Source of the DNA: an uncultured Kangiella sp.
GTDB taxonomy: Bacteria > Pseudomonadota > Gammaproteobacteria > Enterobacterales > Kangiellaceae
DNA: 64,000 nucleotides
Direction of reading: 5' to 3'
Assembly (NCBI GenBank): GCA_947503435.1
Contig: CANNDL010000006.1
Coordinates: 124,001 to 188,000, forward strand
This document shows positions 56,281 through 64,000 of the stretch, in pieces (within the stretch, counting starts at the first letter, position 1; each line of letters starts with the position of its first letter). The position numbers were made by a program, and so were the translations under genes. Below the pieces are notes generated by a model. The model searched no databases. It saw only the letters and a list, made by a program, of their open reading frames with translations, and was not told where the DNA came from.

Positions 56281-56937
56281 TTAAACCTGCATTTCTGGAA
56301 TGTCTCCATCTATTACTAAATCAGCTTCGGTTAAAGCTTGAATTTCTTCAACAGAAACGCCGGGAGCGCGCTCTAACAAGTGGAAAGCTCCGTCTTTGAT
56401 TTCCATAAAGGCTAATTCAGTAATCACTCGCTTAATACAGTTTGCACCTGTAAGCGGTAAAGTACATTTCTTAAGGATTTTAGAAACGCCGTGTTTATTT
56501 GCATGCGTCATGGTCACGATAATGTTTTCTGCGCCAGCCACTAAATCCATAGCGCCACCCATGCCTTTTACTAACTTGCCAGGGATCATCCAAGAAGCAA
56601 TCGATCCTTCTTGATCCACTTCAAAAGCTCCCAAAACCGTTAAATCAACATGACCACCGCGGATCATGGCAAAGCTTTCAGCGGATGAAAAATAAGCTGC
56701 ACCTGTAACTGCAGTAACCGTTTGCTTACCAGCGTTGATTAGATCTGGATCTATGGTTTCTTCGGTAGGGAATTCGCCCATTCCTAATAAGCCATTTTCG
56801 GACTGAAGCATAACGTCCATATCTTCAGGAACGTAATTTGCTACTAGAGTAGGGATGCCGATTCCTAAGTTTACGTAGTAACCGTCTTGAATTTCTTGCG
56901 CCACTCGCATGGCGATTTGATCACGTGTTAATGCCAT
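56281..56937 (-). CDS. scoB: 3-oxoacid CoA-transferase subunit B
   Basis: The product is 218 residues from ATG 56937, which has AAGGAGCG 5 bases upstream and gives the family start ALTRDQIAMRVAQEI; the ORF-track start adds 21 residues inside scoA. The catalytic glutamate is in MLQSENGLLGMG, and NLGIGIPTLVANYVPEDMDV and GGAMDLVAGAENIIVTM are family motifs. With subunit A it moves CoA from succinyl-CoA (or acyl-CoA) to acetoacetate. As the last gene of the leucine operon it activates the acetoacetate formed by HMG-CoA lyase. Confidence 0.94.
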   Translation of the reverse strand: MALTRDQIAMRVAQEIQDGYYVNLGIGIPTLVANYVPEDMDVMLQSENGLLGMGEFPTEETIDPDLINAGKQTVTAVTGAAYFSSAESFAMIRGGHVDLTVLGAFEVDQEGSIASWMIPGKLVKGMGGAMDLVAGAENIIVTMTHANKHGVSKILKKCTLPLTGANCIKRVITELAFMEIKDGAFHLLERAPGVSVEEIQALTEADLVIDGDIPEMQV

Positions 56938-56947
56938 TGTGCGCTCC

Positions 56948-57661
56948 TTATGCTTTTTCTGTTGATGGTTTAATAGTTCTTTGTTCGATGCGTTTTTCAA
57001 AACTACCCTTGATCACGCGCTGAACATAAATACCAGGAGTATGGATATAGTTTGGATCCAACTCACCAGCTTCGACAATCTCTTCAACTTCAACAACGGT
57101 AATTTTGCCAGCCGTTGCCATCATTGGGTTAAAGTTCATAGCCGTTTTACGGAAAATCAAATTACCCATAGTGTCTGCTTTCCAAGCCTTAACTAAAGCA
57201 AAGTCCGCAGTTAATGATGGCTCTAACACATAGTTGCGACCATCAATTTCTCGAGTTTCTTTACCGTCTGCTACTTGAGTGCCGTAACCTGTTGCAGTAA
57301 AGAAAGCAGGGATGCCAGCACCACCAGCGCGTATTTTTTCAGCAAGTGTACCCTGCGGAGTAAGGATTACTTCCATCTCGCCAGAAAGCAAAAGCTTTTC
57401 AAATAATTCGTTCTCACCAACGTATGAACCAATCATAGTAGAGATTTGGCGTTTTTCTAACCATTTGCCCAAACCAAAACCATCAACGCCGGCATTGTTT
57501 GAAATAGCTGTAAGGCCCGTAGAACCAAGCTTATTAACTTGCTCAATCAAACCTTCTGGAATACCACAAAGGCCAAAGCCCCCGACCATCACGGTCATAT
57601 TGTCTGTAAAGCCAGCTAAGGCTTCTTCGTAACTTGTTACGACTTTATTAAAACCTGACAT
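56948..57661 (-). CDS. scoA: 3-oxoacid CoA-transferase subunit A
   Basis: A 237-residue subunit. [15 protein letters not shown] and the [37 protein letters not shown] block are typical of the alpha subunit, with the [22 protein letters not shown] region following. RBS GAGGA lies 6 bases before the ATG. It is placed 47 bases after HMG-CoA lyase and 10 bases before scoB. With B it forms a succinyl-CoA:3-ketoacid transferase. Confidence 0.95.
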   Translation of the reverse strand: MSGFNKVVTSYEEALAGFTDNMTVMVGGFGLCGIPEGLIEQVNKLGSTGLTAISNNAGVDGFGLGKWLEKRQISTMIGSYVGENELFEKLLLSGEMEVILTPQGTLAEKIRAGGAGIPAFFTATGYGTQVADGKETREIDGRNYVLEPSLTADFALVKAWKADTMGNLIFRKTAMNFNPMMATAGKITVVEVEEIVEAGELDPNYIHTPGIYVQRVIKGSFEKRIEQRTIKPSTEKA

Positions 57662-57708
57662 TTTCAGTCCTCGTTTAAATCTAAAATATATCGTTTAACT
57701 TATTCTAA

Positions 57709-58644
57709 CTACTTCGAATTCTTTCTTTTGGATAAAATAGCATTAGCAGCATTAGATACTGGCTTTCTTCCAAGTGCATCAGAAATAAATACACCGGCAT
57801 CCACTAGCTTGTCTAAATCAATTCCTGTTTCAATGCCTAAGCCATTGAGCATATACACCACATCTTCGGTTGCTACATTGCCTGTAGCGCCAGGTGCGTA
57901 AGGGCAGCCACCAATACCTGCTACTGATGAATCAATGGTTGATACCCCTAATTCTAAGCATGCATATAAATTGGCTAATGCTTGGCCATAAGTATCATGG
58001 AAGTGGCAGGCTAAATGATTAATAGGCACATGCTTAGCTACTTCTTTAATCATGGCTTGTGCTTTGGCTGGCGTGCCAGTACCAATGGTATCACCTAATG
58101 AAATTTCATAGCAGCCTAAGTCATAAAGATCTTTCGCAACTTCAGCGACTTTTTCTGGCGCTATATCACCTTCAAAAGGGCAGCCTAGTACGCAAGAAAC
58201 ATAGCCTCTAACTAGAACACCATTCTCTTTGGCAGCTTCCATAACGGGCTTAAAACGCTCGATAGATTCTGCTATCGAACAATTTATGTTTTTCTGTGAA
58301 AAGCTTTCTGAAGCTGCGGCGAAAACAGCGACTTCTTTTGCACCGCCTGCTAAAGCGCCTTCAAAGCCTTTTAAGTTTGGCGTTAATACTGGAAACATCA
58401 CTTCATCAGAATCAGGCAGTCCTTTCATGATTTCATGATGATCCGCCATCTGCGGTACCCACTTAGGCGACACGAAAGCTGTGGCTTCTATATGCTTTTC
58501 ACCTGCATTCATCAAACGCTTAATAAGCTCTAATTTAATTTCAGTAGAAACTGGCTGTTTTTCATTTTGCAGACCATCTCTTGGTCCCATCTCAACGATT
58601 TTAACGTGAGAGGGAAGGATAGGCTTTTCTGAAACCATTACCAT
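57709..58644 (-). CDS. mvaB: Hydroxymethylglutaryl-CoA lyase
   Basis: A 311-residue TIM-barrel lyase splitting HMG-CoA into acetyl-CoA and acetoacetate in leucine degradation. [14 protein letters not shown] (catalytic Arg/Asp), [39 protein letters not shown] and the C-terminal cysteine loop [21 protein letters not shown] are all present. The ATG at 58644 has GGGAG 8 bases upstream, placed within the end of the preceding gene (3-base gap), so translation is tightly linked. Also called liuE. Confidence 0.96.
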   Translation of the reverse strand: MVMVSEKPILPSHVKIVEMGPRDGLQNEKQPVSTEIKLELIKRLMNAGEKHIEATAFVSPKWVPQMADHHEIMKGLPDSDEVMFPVLTPNLKGFEGALAGGAKEVAVFAAASESFSQKNINCSIAESIERFKPVMEAAKENGVLVRGYVSCVLGCPFEGDIAPEKVAEVAKDLYDLGCYEISLGDTIGTGTPAKAQAMIKEVAKHVPINHLACHFHDTYGQALANLYACLELGVSTIDSSVAGIGGCPYAPGATGNVATEDVVYMLNGLGIETGIDLDKLVDAGVFISDALGRKPVSNAANAILSKRKNSK

Positions 58645-58647
58645 TAA

Positions 58648-60657
58648 TTATTCTCCCGAATCCAGAGATAGTAACTCAGCACCATCTTCCACTAAGTCAC
58701 CAGCTGCATACATAACTTCGGCAACAGTGCCCGCGCTTGGTGAGTTAATGGTGTGTTCCATTTTCATGGCTTCTAAAATCACTAGCGGTTGACCTGCTTC
58801 AACGGTATCACCAGCTTCAACTAATACCTCAATAATAGTGCCCGGCATTGGTGCAGTTAAACGACCACCAGCATCATCAGATTCGCCTGCTTGGCCTTTA
58901 TCTACGATTTCCAACATTTGATAGTTGCCATGTACGAAAACATGTAACTTGCTAGTATCTTCAACCACTTTGGCATTAAAACGACGACCAGCAACGTCTA
59001 AACGTAATTCATCACCAATAAGTTTTGCTGATAGCACTTTTAATTCAGTGGATGGTAATTCAAGTAAATAGCCATCATTTCTGAAATGAACGGTTACCGA
59101 TAGCTCATTAGCAATACCATCAACAAAATCTTTGTAATCTAAAGTATGGTGATTATCGGTATTTAGACGCCAACCTGAAACTTGATTCCATGGAGAATAA
59201 GGATCTTCGCTTTGAGCTGCTGTATCTTGAGCCTTTTGCTCACGCTTTAATATTTGATAAATTGCCGCGGTGACTAAAGTATCGTTATCAGCAGCCTGAT
59301 CATCTAAAATTAAATCGTCTTTGTGTCTCTCAATAAAGTTAGTATCTAAATCCAAATCTTCAAAGGCTTGGTTCGAAGCTAGAGCAGATAAAAATTCTGT
59401 ATTAGTAGTAACACCAACTACTTGGTATTGAGCGAGTGCGCCACGTAAGCGAGCTAGTGCAGAGTTACGATCATGATCCCAAACAATTAGTTTAGCAATC
59501 ATTGGATCATAATGAACAGAAACCGTATCACCTTGACGAACACCGGTATCGATACGTACGTGCTGAGTTTCAGCGGGCGTATCTAAATGCAGTAATGTAC
59601 CAGTTGCAGGTAAGAAGTCTTGGCGTGGATCTTCTGCGTAAATTCTTACTTCAAATGCATGACCATTAATGGAAAGCTCTTCCTGAGTTAATGGCAAGTC
59701 TTGACCAGAAGCTACTTTTAATTGCCACTCAACCAAATCTTGGCCAGTAATGTATTCAGTAACAGGGTGTTCAACCTGAAGGCGCGTGTTCATTTCCATA
59801 AAGTAGAAAGAACCATCTTCATCATATAAAAACTCAACCGTACCAGCGCCAACATAACCAATCGCTTGCGCGGCACGAATCGCAACTTGGCCCATGGTTT
59901 CACGAGTTTCTTCGCTTAAACCGGGAGCAGGGGCTTCTTCAATCACTTTTTGGTGGCGACGTTGAACCGAGCAGTCACGTTCGAATAAATGCACCGCATT
60001 ACCTTGTTTATCAGCGAATACCTGAATTTCTACGTGGCGAGGTTTAGTAATGTATTTTTCAACCAATACTCGGTCATCGCCAAATGAAGCTGCTGACTCA
60101 CGCTTACAAGAGGCCAAGTTAGATTCAAATTCTTCAGACTTCCATACGATACGCATACCTTTACCACCGCCACCTGCGGTAGCTTTGATAATCACAGGGT
60201 AGCCCATCTTGTCTGCTTCTGATTTTAAGAATTGCGAATCTTGGTTTTCGCCATGGTAGCCAGGAACTAAAGGCACCTGAGCTTCTTGCATGATTTCTTT
60301 GGCTGCCGACTTAGAGCCCATTGCAATAATGGCGTTCTCTGGTGGACCAATAAATTCAATGCCATTAGCAAAGCATGATTTAGAAAACTCTGCATTTTCT
60401 GACAAGAAGCCATAACCAGGGTGAATACCTTGAGCGCCAGTTTGTTTAGCAGCTTCAATGATTAAGTCACCTTTTAAGTATGAATCACGGGCTGGGGCAG
60501 GACCTAAATAAACCGCTTCATCTGCCATAGCTACGTGCATAGCATTTTTATCAGCTTCGGAATAAACCGCTACGGTTTTAATGCCGAGCTTCTGAGCTGT
60601 TTTAATCACGCGGCAAGCAATTTCACCACGGTTTGCAATTAATATTTTTGTAAACAT
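58648..60657 (-). CDS. liuD: 3-methylcrotonyl-CoA carboxylase, biotin-carrying alpha subunit
   Basis: A 669-residue subunit with biotin carboxylase (about 1-450: IANRGEIACRVIKTAQKLGI, ATAGGGGKGMRIVW, FLEVNTRLQVEHPVTE-like MEMNTRLQVEHPVTEY), a linker/BT domain, and a C-terminal biotinyl domain whose biotin lysine is in ILEAMKMEHTINSP. With LiuB it carboxylates 3-methylcrotonyl-CoA to 3-methylglutaconyl-CoA. Operon position with LiuB, methylglutaconyl-CoA hydratase and HMG-CoA lyase distinguishes it from propionyl- and geranyl-CoA carboxylases. RBS GGGAGAG precedes the ATG. Confidence 0.95.
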   Translation of the reverse strand: MFTKILIANRGEIACRVIKTAQKLGIKTVAVYSEADKNAMHVAMADEAVYLGPAPARDSYLKGDLIIEAAKQTGAQGIHPGYGFLSENAEFSKSCFANGIEFIGPPENAIIAMGSKSAAKEIMQEAQVPLVPGYHGENQDSQFLKSEADKMGYPVIIKATAGGGGKGMRIVWKSEEFESNLASCKRESAASFGDDRVLVEKYITKPRHVEIQVFADKQGNAVHLFERDCSVQRRHQKVIEEAPAPGLSEETRETMGQVAIRAAQAIGYVGAGTVEFLYDEDGSFYFMEMNTRLQVEHPVTEYITGQDLVEWQLKVASGQDLPLTQEELSINGHAFEVRIYAEDPRQDFLPATGTLLHLDTPAETQHVRIDTGVRQGDTVSVHYDPMIAKLIVWDHDRNSALARLRGALAQYQVVGVTTNTEFLSALASNQAFEDLDLDTNFIERHKDDLILDDQAADNDTLVTAAIYQILKREQKAQDTAAQSEDPYSPWNQVSGWRLNTDNHHTLDYKDFVDGIANELSVTVHFRNDGYLLELPSTELKVLSAKLIGDELRLDVAGRRFNAKVVEDTSKLHVFVHGNYQMLEIVDKGQAGESDDAGGRLTAPMPGTIIEVLVEAGDTVEAGQPLVILEAMKMEHTINSPSAGTVAEVMYAAGDLVEDGAELLSLDSGE

Positions 60658-60676
60658 TTTTCTTATCTCTCCCTTG

Positions 60677-61489
60677 CTACTGTCCGACTGTCCAGTCAGC
60701 AGGTCTTTTTTCTAAGAATGCGTTTAAACCTTCTTTGCCTTGTTCACTTGCGCGAATATCAGCAATGCGTTTTGCGGTTTCATCCATCAACTCTTGATTA
60801 ATGTCTTTACCTTCAACAGCGCGTATTAAATCTTTAGCTGCAGCTACAGCTTGCGGGCCATTGGAAAGTAGGGTGCTAATCATTGCGTTTGCAGTGCTTT
60901 CTAATTCATCTTCAGCAACCACTTCATGTACTAAGCCAAAGTCTTTAGCTTGATTCGCTTTAAAGCGTTCAGCAGTTAAGAAGTAACGTTGCGCTTGACG
61001 TTCTCCAATGGCTTTAACCACATACGGACTAATCACGGCAGGGATTAAACCAAGTTTAACTTCTGATAAACAAAAGCTTGCCCGTTCAGATGCAACGACC
61101 ATGTCACAGCAAGCTACTAAGCCAACGCCGCCACCAAAAGCAGCGCCTTGAACGACGCAAACCGTCGGTTTGCTCATACTGTAAATGGTGTTCATTAATT
61201 TTGCTAAGGCTTGTGAGTCTTGAAAGTTTTCCTCCCAAGAATAATCAGCCATGCGGCGCATCCAATTTAAATCTGCGCCAGCTGAAAAGCTTTTACCTTC
61301 AGCATTTAGTACCACCACTTCAATATCACTGTTGTTATTCATGGCTTCGAAGGCTGAAGTTAAATCGGCAATTAACTGGTCATCAAAAGCATTGTGAATT
61401 TCGCCGCGAGTTAAAGTGATATAACCAACGCCGCGTCCTTCTGAACCTAATTGTTTTTCGTCGATAGAAATTTTTAAAGCTTCTTGCAT
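60677..61489 (-). CDS. liuC: Methylglutaconyl-CoA hydratase
   Basis: The product is 270 residues from ATG 61489, which has GGAG 7 bases upstream; the ORF-track start is a TTG four codons earlier. It is a crotonase-fold protein: RGEIHNAFDDQLIADL, the oxyanion loop KSFSAGADLNWMRRMADY and VQGAAFGGGVGLVACCDMVVA, with the glutamate region SEVKLGLIPAVISPYV. In this operon it hydrates 3-methylglutaconyl-CoA to HMG-CoA. It lies between the carboxylase beta and alpha genes, the usual liuB-liuC-liuD order. Confidence 0.92.
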   Translation of the reverse strand: MQEALKISIDEKQLGSEGRGVGYITLTRGEIHNAFDDQLIADLTSAFEAMNNNSDIEVVVLNAEGKSFSAGADLNWMRRMADYSWEENFQDSQALAKLMNTIYSMSKPTVCVVQGAAFGGGVGLVACCDMVVASERASFCLSEVKLGLIPAVISPYVVKAIGERQAQRYFLTAERFKANQAKDFGLVHEVVAEDELESTANAMISTLLSNGPQAVAAAKDLIRAVEGKDINQELMDETAKRIADIRASEQGKEGLNAFLEKRPADWTVGQ

Positions 61490-61509
61490 TTTATTCTCCA
61501 AAAATTCTA

Positions 61510-63120
61510 CTACATTCTAAAGACGCCGAACTTGGTTTCTTCGGCTTCAGCGTTCATGGCTGCAGAAAGTGCTAAACCTAAAACGGTTCTAGTATCTGCT
61601 GGATCAATAATGCCATCATCCCATAGACGGGCACTTGAATAGTAAGGGTGACCTTGCTCTTCGTATTGATCTTCTATCGGTTTCTTAAATGCTTTTTCTT
61701 CTTCATCGGACCACATTTTTTCGCCACGACGCTCGAAATTATCACGCTTAATTTGTGCAAGAACGTTTGCCGCTTGCTCACCACCCATTACTGAGATACG
61801 TGAATTAGGCCACATCCATAAGAAGCGTGGAGAGTAGGCGCGACCACACATGCCGTAGTTACCGGCGCCGAAACTACCACCAACGATAATTGTGAATTTT
61901 GGCACACGAGCACAAGCAACAGCCGTTACCATTTTTGCACCGTGCTTTGCTATACCTTCATTTTCGTACTTACGACCAACCATAAAGCCAGTAATGTTTT
62001 GTAAGAAAACTAATGGGATGCCACGCTGTGAACATAGCTCAATAAAGTGAGCGCCTTTCTGCGCCGACTCTGAGAATAAAATACCGTTATTGGCAACGAT
62101 ACCAACAGGATAGCCATGGATACGTGCAAAGCCACAAATTAAAGTGTTGCCGTACATAGCTTTAAATTCATCAAGCTCAGAACCGTCAACAATTCGTGCA
62201 ATAATCTCGCGAATATCGAATGGCTTACGTGGATCTTTGTTTACTACGCCATATAACTCTTCAGAAGGGTAGAGTGGCTCAATAGGCTTTTCGATAGTAA
62301 CGAAAGGCTTCTTCTTGCGGTTTAAATTCTTAACCACTTGGCGCGCTAGTTTTAAAGCGTGCTCATCATTGATTGCATAGTGATCGGTAACACCTGAATT
62401 TTTACAGTGAACGTCGGCACCGCCTAAATCTTCACTGGAAACAATTTCACCAGTTGCCGCTTTTACTAGCGGTGGTCCGCCAAGGAAAATCGTACCTTGT
62501 TCTTTAACGATGATTGATTCGTCAGCCATTGCTGGAACGTAAGCGCCACCTGCAGTACAAGAGCCCATTACTACTGCAATTTGCGGAATGCCTTTGGCTG
62601 ACATATTGGCTTGGTTATAGAAGATGCGGCCAAAGTGTTCCTTGTCTGGGAAAACTTCGTCTTGTTGTGGCAAGTTAGCACCACCAGAATCTACTAAGTA
62701 GATACAAGGCAAATTGTTTTGCTCAGCAATTTCTTGCGCACGTAAATGCTTTTTAATGGTTTCAGGGAAGTAAGTTCCGCCTTTAACCGTAGCGTCATTG
62801 GCAACTATCATGCACTCGATGCCAGATACACGGCCAATACCCGCAATCATGCCAGCCGCAGGAACGCGATTGTCATACATATCCCAAGCTGCCATTTGCG
62901 AAACTTCTAAAAATGGCGAGCCTACGTCTAATAATTTTCTTACACGATCACGCGGTAATAATTTTCCGCGTGATAAATGTTTTTCTTGATATTTTGGGCC
63001 ACCACCTTGAGTGATGTATTCCATCTTGTCGCGTAAGTCATCTACTAACGCACTCATCGCATCAGCGTTTTCTTGAAACACTGCACTACGAGAATTGATT
63101 GAAGATTTAATAACTGGCAT
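61510..63120 (-). CDS. liuB: 3-methylcrotonyl-CoA carboxylase, beta subunit
   Basis: A 536-residue carboxyltransferase. It begins [25 protein letters not shown] and has [35 protein letters not shown], the acyl-CoA and biotin-binding [14 protein letters not shown] and [26 protein letters not shown], all hallmarks of the MCC beta subunit. It transfers CO2 from biotin on LiuD to methylcrotonyl-CoA. RBS AGGA precedes the ATG. It follows the acyl-CoA dehydrogenase gene by 44 bases. Confidence 0.96.
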   Translation of the reverse strand: MPVIKSSINSRSAVFQENADAMSALVDDLRDKMEYITQGGGPKYQEKHLSRGKLLPRDRVRKLLDVGSPFLEVSQMAAWDMYDNRVPAAGMIAGIGRVSGIECMIVANDATVKGGTYFPETIKKHLRAQEIAEQNNLPCIYLVDSGGANLPQQDEVFPDKEHFGRIFYNQANMSAKGIPQIAVVMGSCTAGGAYVPAMADESIIVKEQGTIFLGGPPLVKAATGEIVSSEDLGGADVHCKNSGVTDHYAINDEHALKLARQVVKNLNRKKKPFVTIEKPIEPLYPSEELYGVVNKDPRKPFDIREIIARIVDGSELDEFKAMYGNTLICGFARIHGYPVGIVANNGILFSESAQKGAHFIELCSQRGIPLVFLQNITGFMVGRKYENEGIAKHGAKMVTAVACARVPKFTIIVGGSFGAGNYGMCGRAYSPRFLWMWPNSRISVMGGEQAANVLAQIKRDNFERRGEKMWSDEEEKAFKKPIEDQYEEQGHPYYSSARLWDDGIIDPADTRTVLGLALSAAMNAEAEETKFGVFRM

Positions 63121-63164
63121 TGTGTTTTCCTAATATAGGGATCCTATGTAATAGTCCTAATTAT

Positions 63165-64000
63165 TTAGTCATTTGCAATTGCGCGAGCAATTACCATTTT
63201 TTGCACTTCGCTTGTGCCTTCATAAATTTGCGCGATTCGAACATCGCGATAAATTCGCTCAACAGGGAATTCTTTTAAATAGCCATAACCACCTAAAACT
63301 TGAATCGCATCGGAGCAAACTTTTTCTGCAGCTTCTGAAGCAAATAATTTCGCCATGCAAGCTTCTTTTAAACAAGGCAAATTGCTGTCGCGGAGTTGGG
63401 CCGCGTTTAAAACCATATTGCGAGCTGCATCAACTTTAGTGGCCATTTCAGCTAGCTTAAATTGTACTGCTTGATGCTCAAAAATAGGCTTGCCAAAAGA
63501 GGTTCTATCCTTTGAATATTGCAGAGCATATTCGTAAGCAGCGCGGGCCATGCCAACACACTGTGCCGCAATACCAATGCGACCGCCTTCCAAACCAGAA
63601 AGAGCAATTTTATAACCTTGTCCTTCTTCACCAAGTAAATTAGCAGCGGGAATACGACAATCTTCTAATACGATTTGTGCGGTATCTGAAGCGTTTTGCC
63701 CCATTTTGTCTTCGATGTTAGCAACGATATAGCCTGGCGCATCGGTAGGAACGATAAAGGCACTAATGCCTTTTTTGCCTGCACTTGCATCAGTTACTGC
63801 AAATACAATTGCAACATCACCATTTTTACCTGATGTAATAAATTGCTTTACGCCATTTAAAACGTATTCGTCGCCGTCAGGACTCTTGTGAAGAACCGCT
63901 TTAGTTTTTAAATCAGCTGCATCAGATCCTGCATGCGGTTCAGTTAAACAAAAAGCACCCAACATTTGGCCTGAGGCCAATGGAGTTAAAAACTTTTCTT
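63165..64000 (-). CDS. Acyl-CoA dehydrogenase, C-terminal part (partial)
   Basis: The reading frame stays open to the window edge, passing through [29 protein letters not shown], so the TTG at 63980 is not the start and the N-terminal third lies outside. It is an FAD-dependent acyl-CoA dehydrogenase: [54 protein letters not shown], and near the end [20 protein letters not shown] and [15 protein letters not shown]. Being upstream of liuB it should supply isovaleryl-CoA dehydrogenase activity, but IYEGTSE is usual for short-chain/branched-chain enzymes while classical isovaleryl enzymes read IGAGTSE, so the substrate is uncertain. Confidence 0.88.
   Translation of the reverse strand, partial: EKFLTPLASGQMLGAFCLTEPHAGSDAADLKTKAVLHKSPDGDEYVLNGVKQFITSGKNGDVAIVFAVTDASAGKKGISAFIVPTDAPGYIVANIEDKMGQNASDTAQIVLEDCRIPAANLLGEEGQGYKIALSGLEGGRIGIAAQCVGMARAAYEYALQYSKDRTSFGKPIFEHQAVQFKLAEMATKVDAARNMVLNAAQLRDSNLPCLKEACMAKLFASEAAEKVCSDAIQVLGGYGYLKEFPVERIYRDVRIAQIYEGTSEVQKMVIARAIAND

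Noticed and set aside
61078-61419. 113-residue plus-strand ORF opposite liuC
   Set aside because: Antisense to a crotonase-family gene with clear motifs; composition is low-complexity and without family resemblance.

Overview
This is one contiguous piece of a low-GC (roughly 40% by eye) gammaproteobacterial chromosome. Conserved blocks support that: ffs-dnaX-ybaB-recR, dapA-bamC with bcp next to it, perM/bepA/yfgD close together, purB-roxA, and adk-hemH. The high number of secreted or periplasmic peptidases (S41, S46, M48, an S9 relative, an M14 carboxypeptidase) and a leucine-degradation operon suggest an amino-acid- and peptide-using, probably marine organism. A Kangiellaceae-like origin is only a guess. 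There are no tRNA or rRNA genes, insertion sequences, prophage genes or CRISPR arrays that I can see. Genes are dense and no gap without a gene exceeds 300 bases.

Layout. 0-10 kb: the 3' end of aroC; a minus-strand operon yfgD-wrbA-DUF2069-(membrane-anchored SspB-like); yihY; a large unrecognised protein with a PilZ-like tail; a TlpA-like lipoprotein; bepA; perM; a PIN-PhoH ATPase; bcp. 10-24 kb: dapA-bamC; an MBL hydrolase; an RstAB-like two-component system; a periplasmic chalcone-isomerase-like/coiled-coil/TonB fusion; an M14 carboxypeptidase with a saccharopine dehydrogenase; an S9-type lipoprotein lacking its catalytic residues; nadA; and a paralogue of the PilZ-like protein. 24-31 kb: 4.5S RNA, dnaX (with two A9 slippery runs), ybaB, recR, an S41 lipoprotein protease, and htpG behind a clear sigma-32-type promoter. 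31-35 kb: VanZ-like, DinB-like, a membrane-anchored ATP-grasp enzyme, an OlsB-like N-acyltransferase and a PlsC-like acyltransferase, which look like an aminolipid pathway. 35-45 kb: adk, hemH, a YoaA/DinG helicase, tsaB, slp, then on the minus strand purB-roxA-MATE-queH. 45-48 kb: a CigR-like lipoprotein and three tandem DUF6090 paralogues. 48-56 kb: acnB, a MAPEG protein, an SBP-GGDEF-EAL sensor and an S46 dipeptidyl peptidase. 56-64 kb: the leucine/isovalerate (liu) operon, cut by the window edge.

How the genes work together. The liu operon turns isovaleryl/3-methylcrotonyl-CoA into acetoacetate and acetyl-CoA, using a CoA transferase to activate acetoacetate; acnB would carry the acetyl units on in the TCA cycle. 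Several envelope-quality genes (bepA, bamC, TlpA-like, Slp, TonB fusion) are spread through the first 40 kb. The best candidates for undescribed biology are the membrane-anchored SspB-like protein, the TonB fusion, the ATP-grasp/acyltransferase cluster, the DUF6090 array and the two PilZ-tailed paralogues. All functional readings come from reading motifs; no database search was run.
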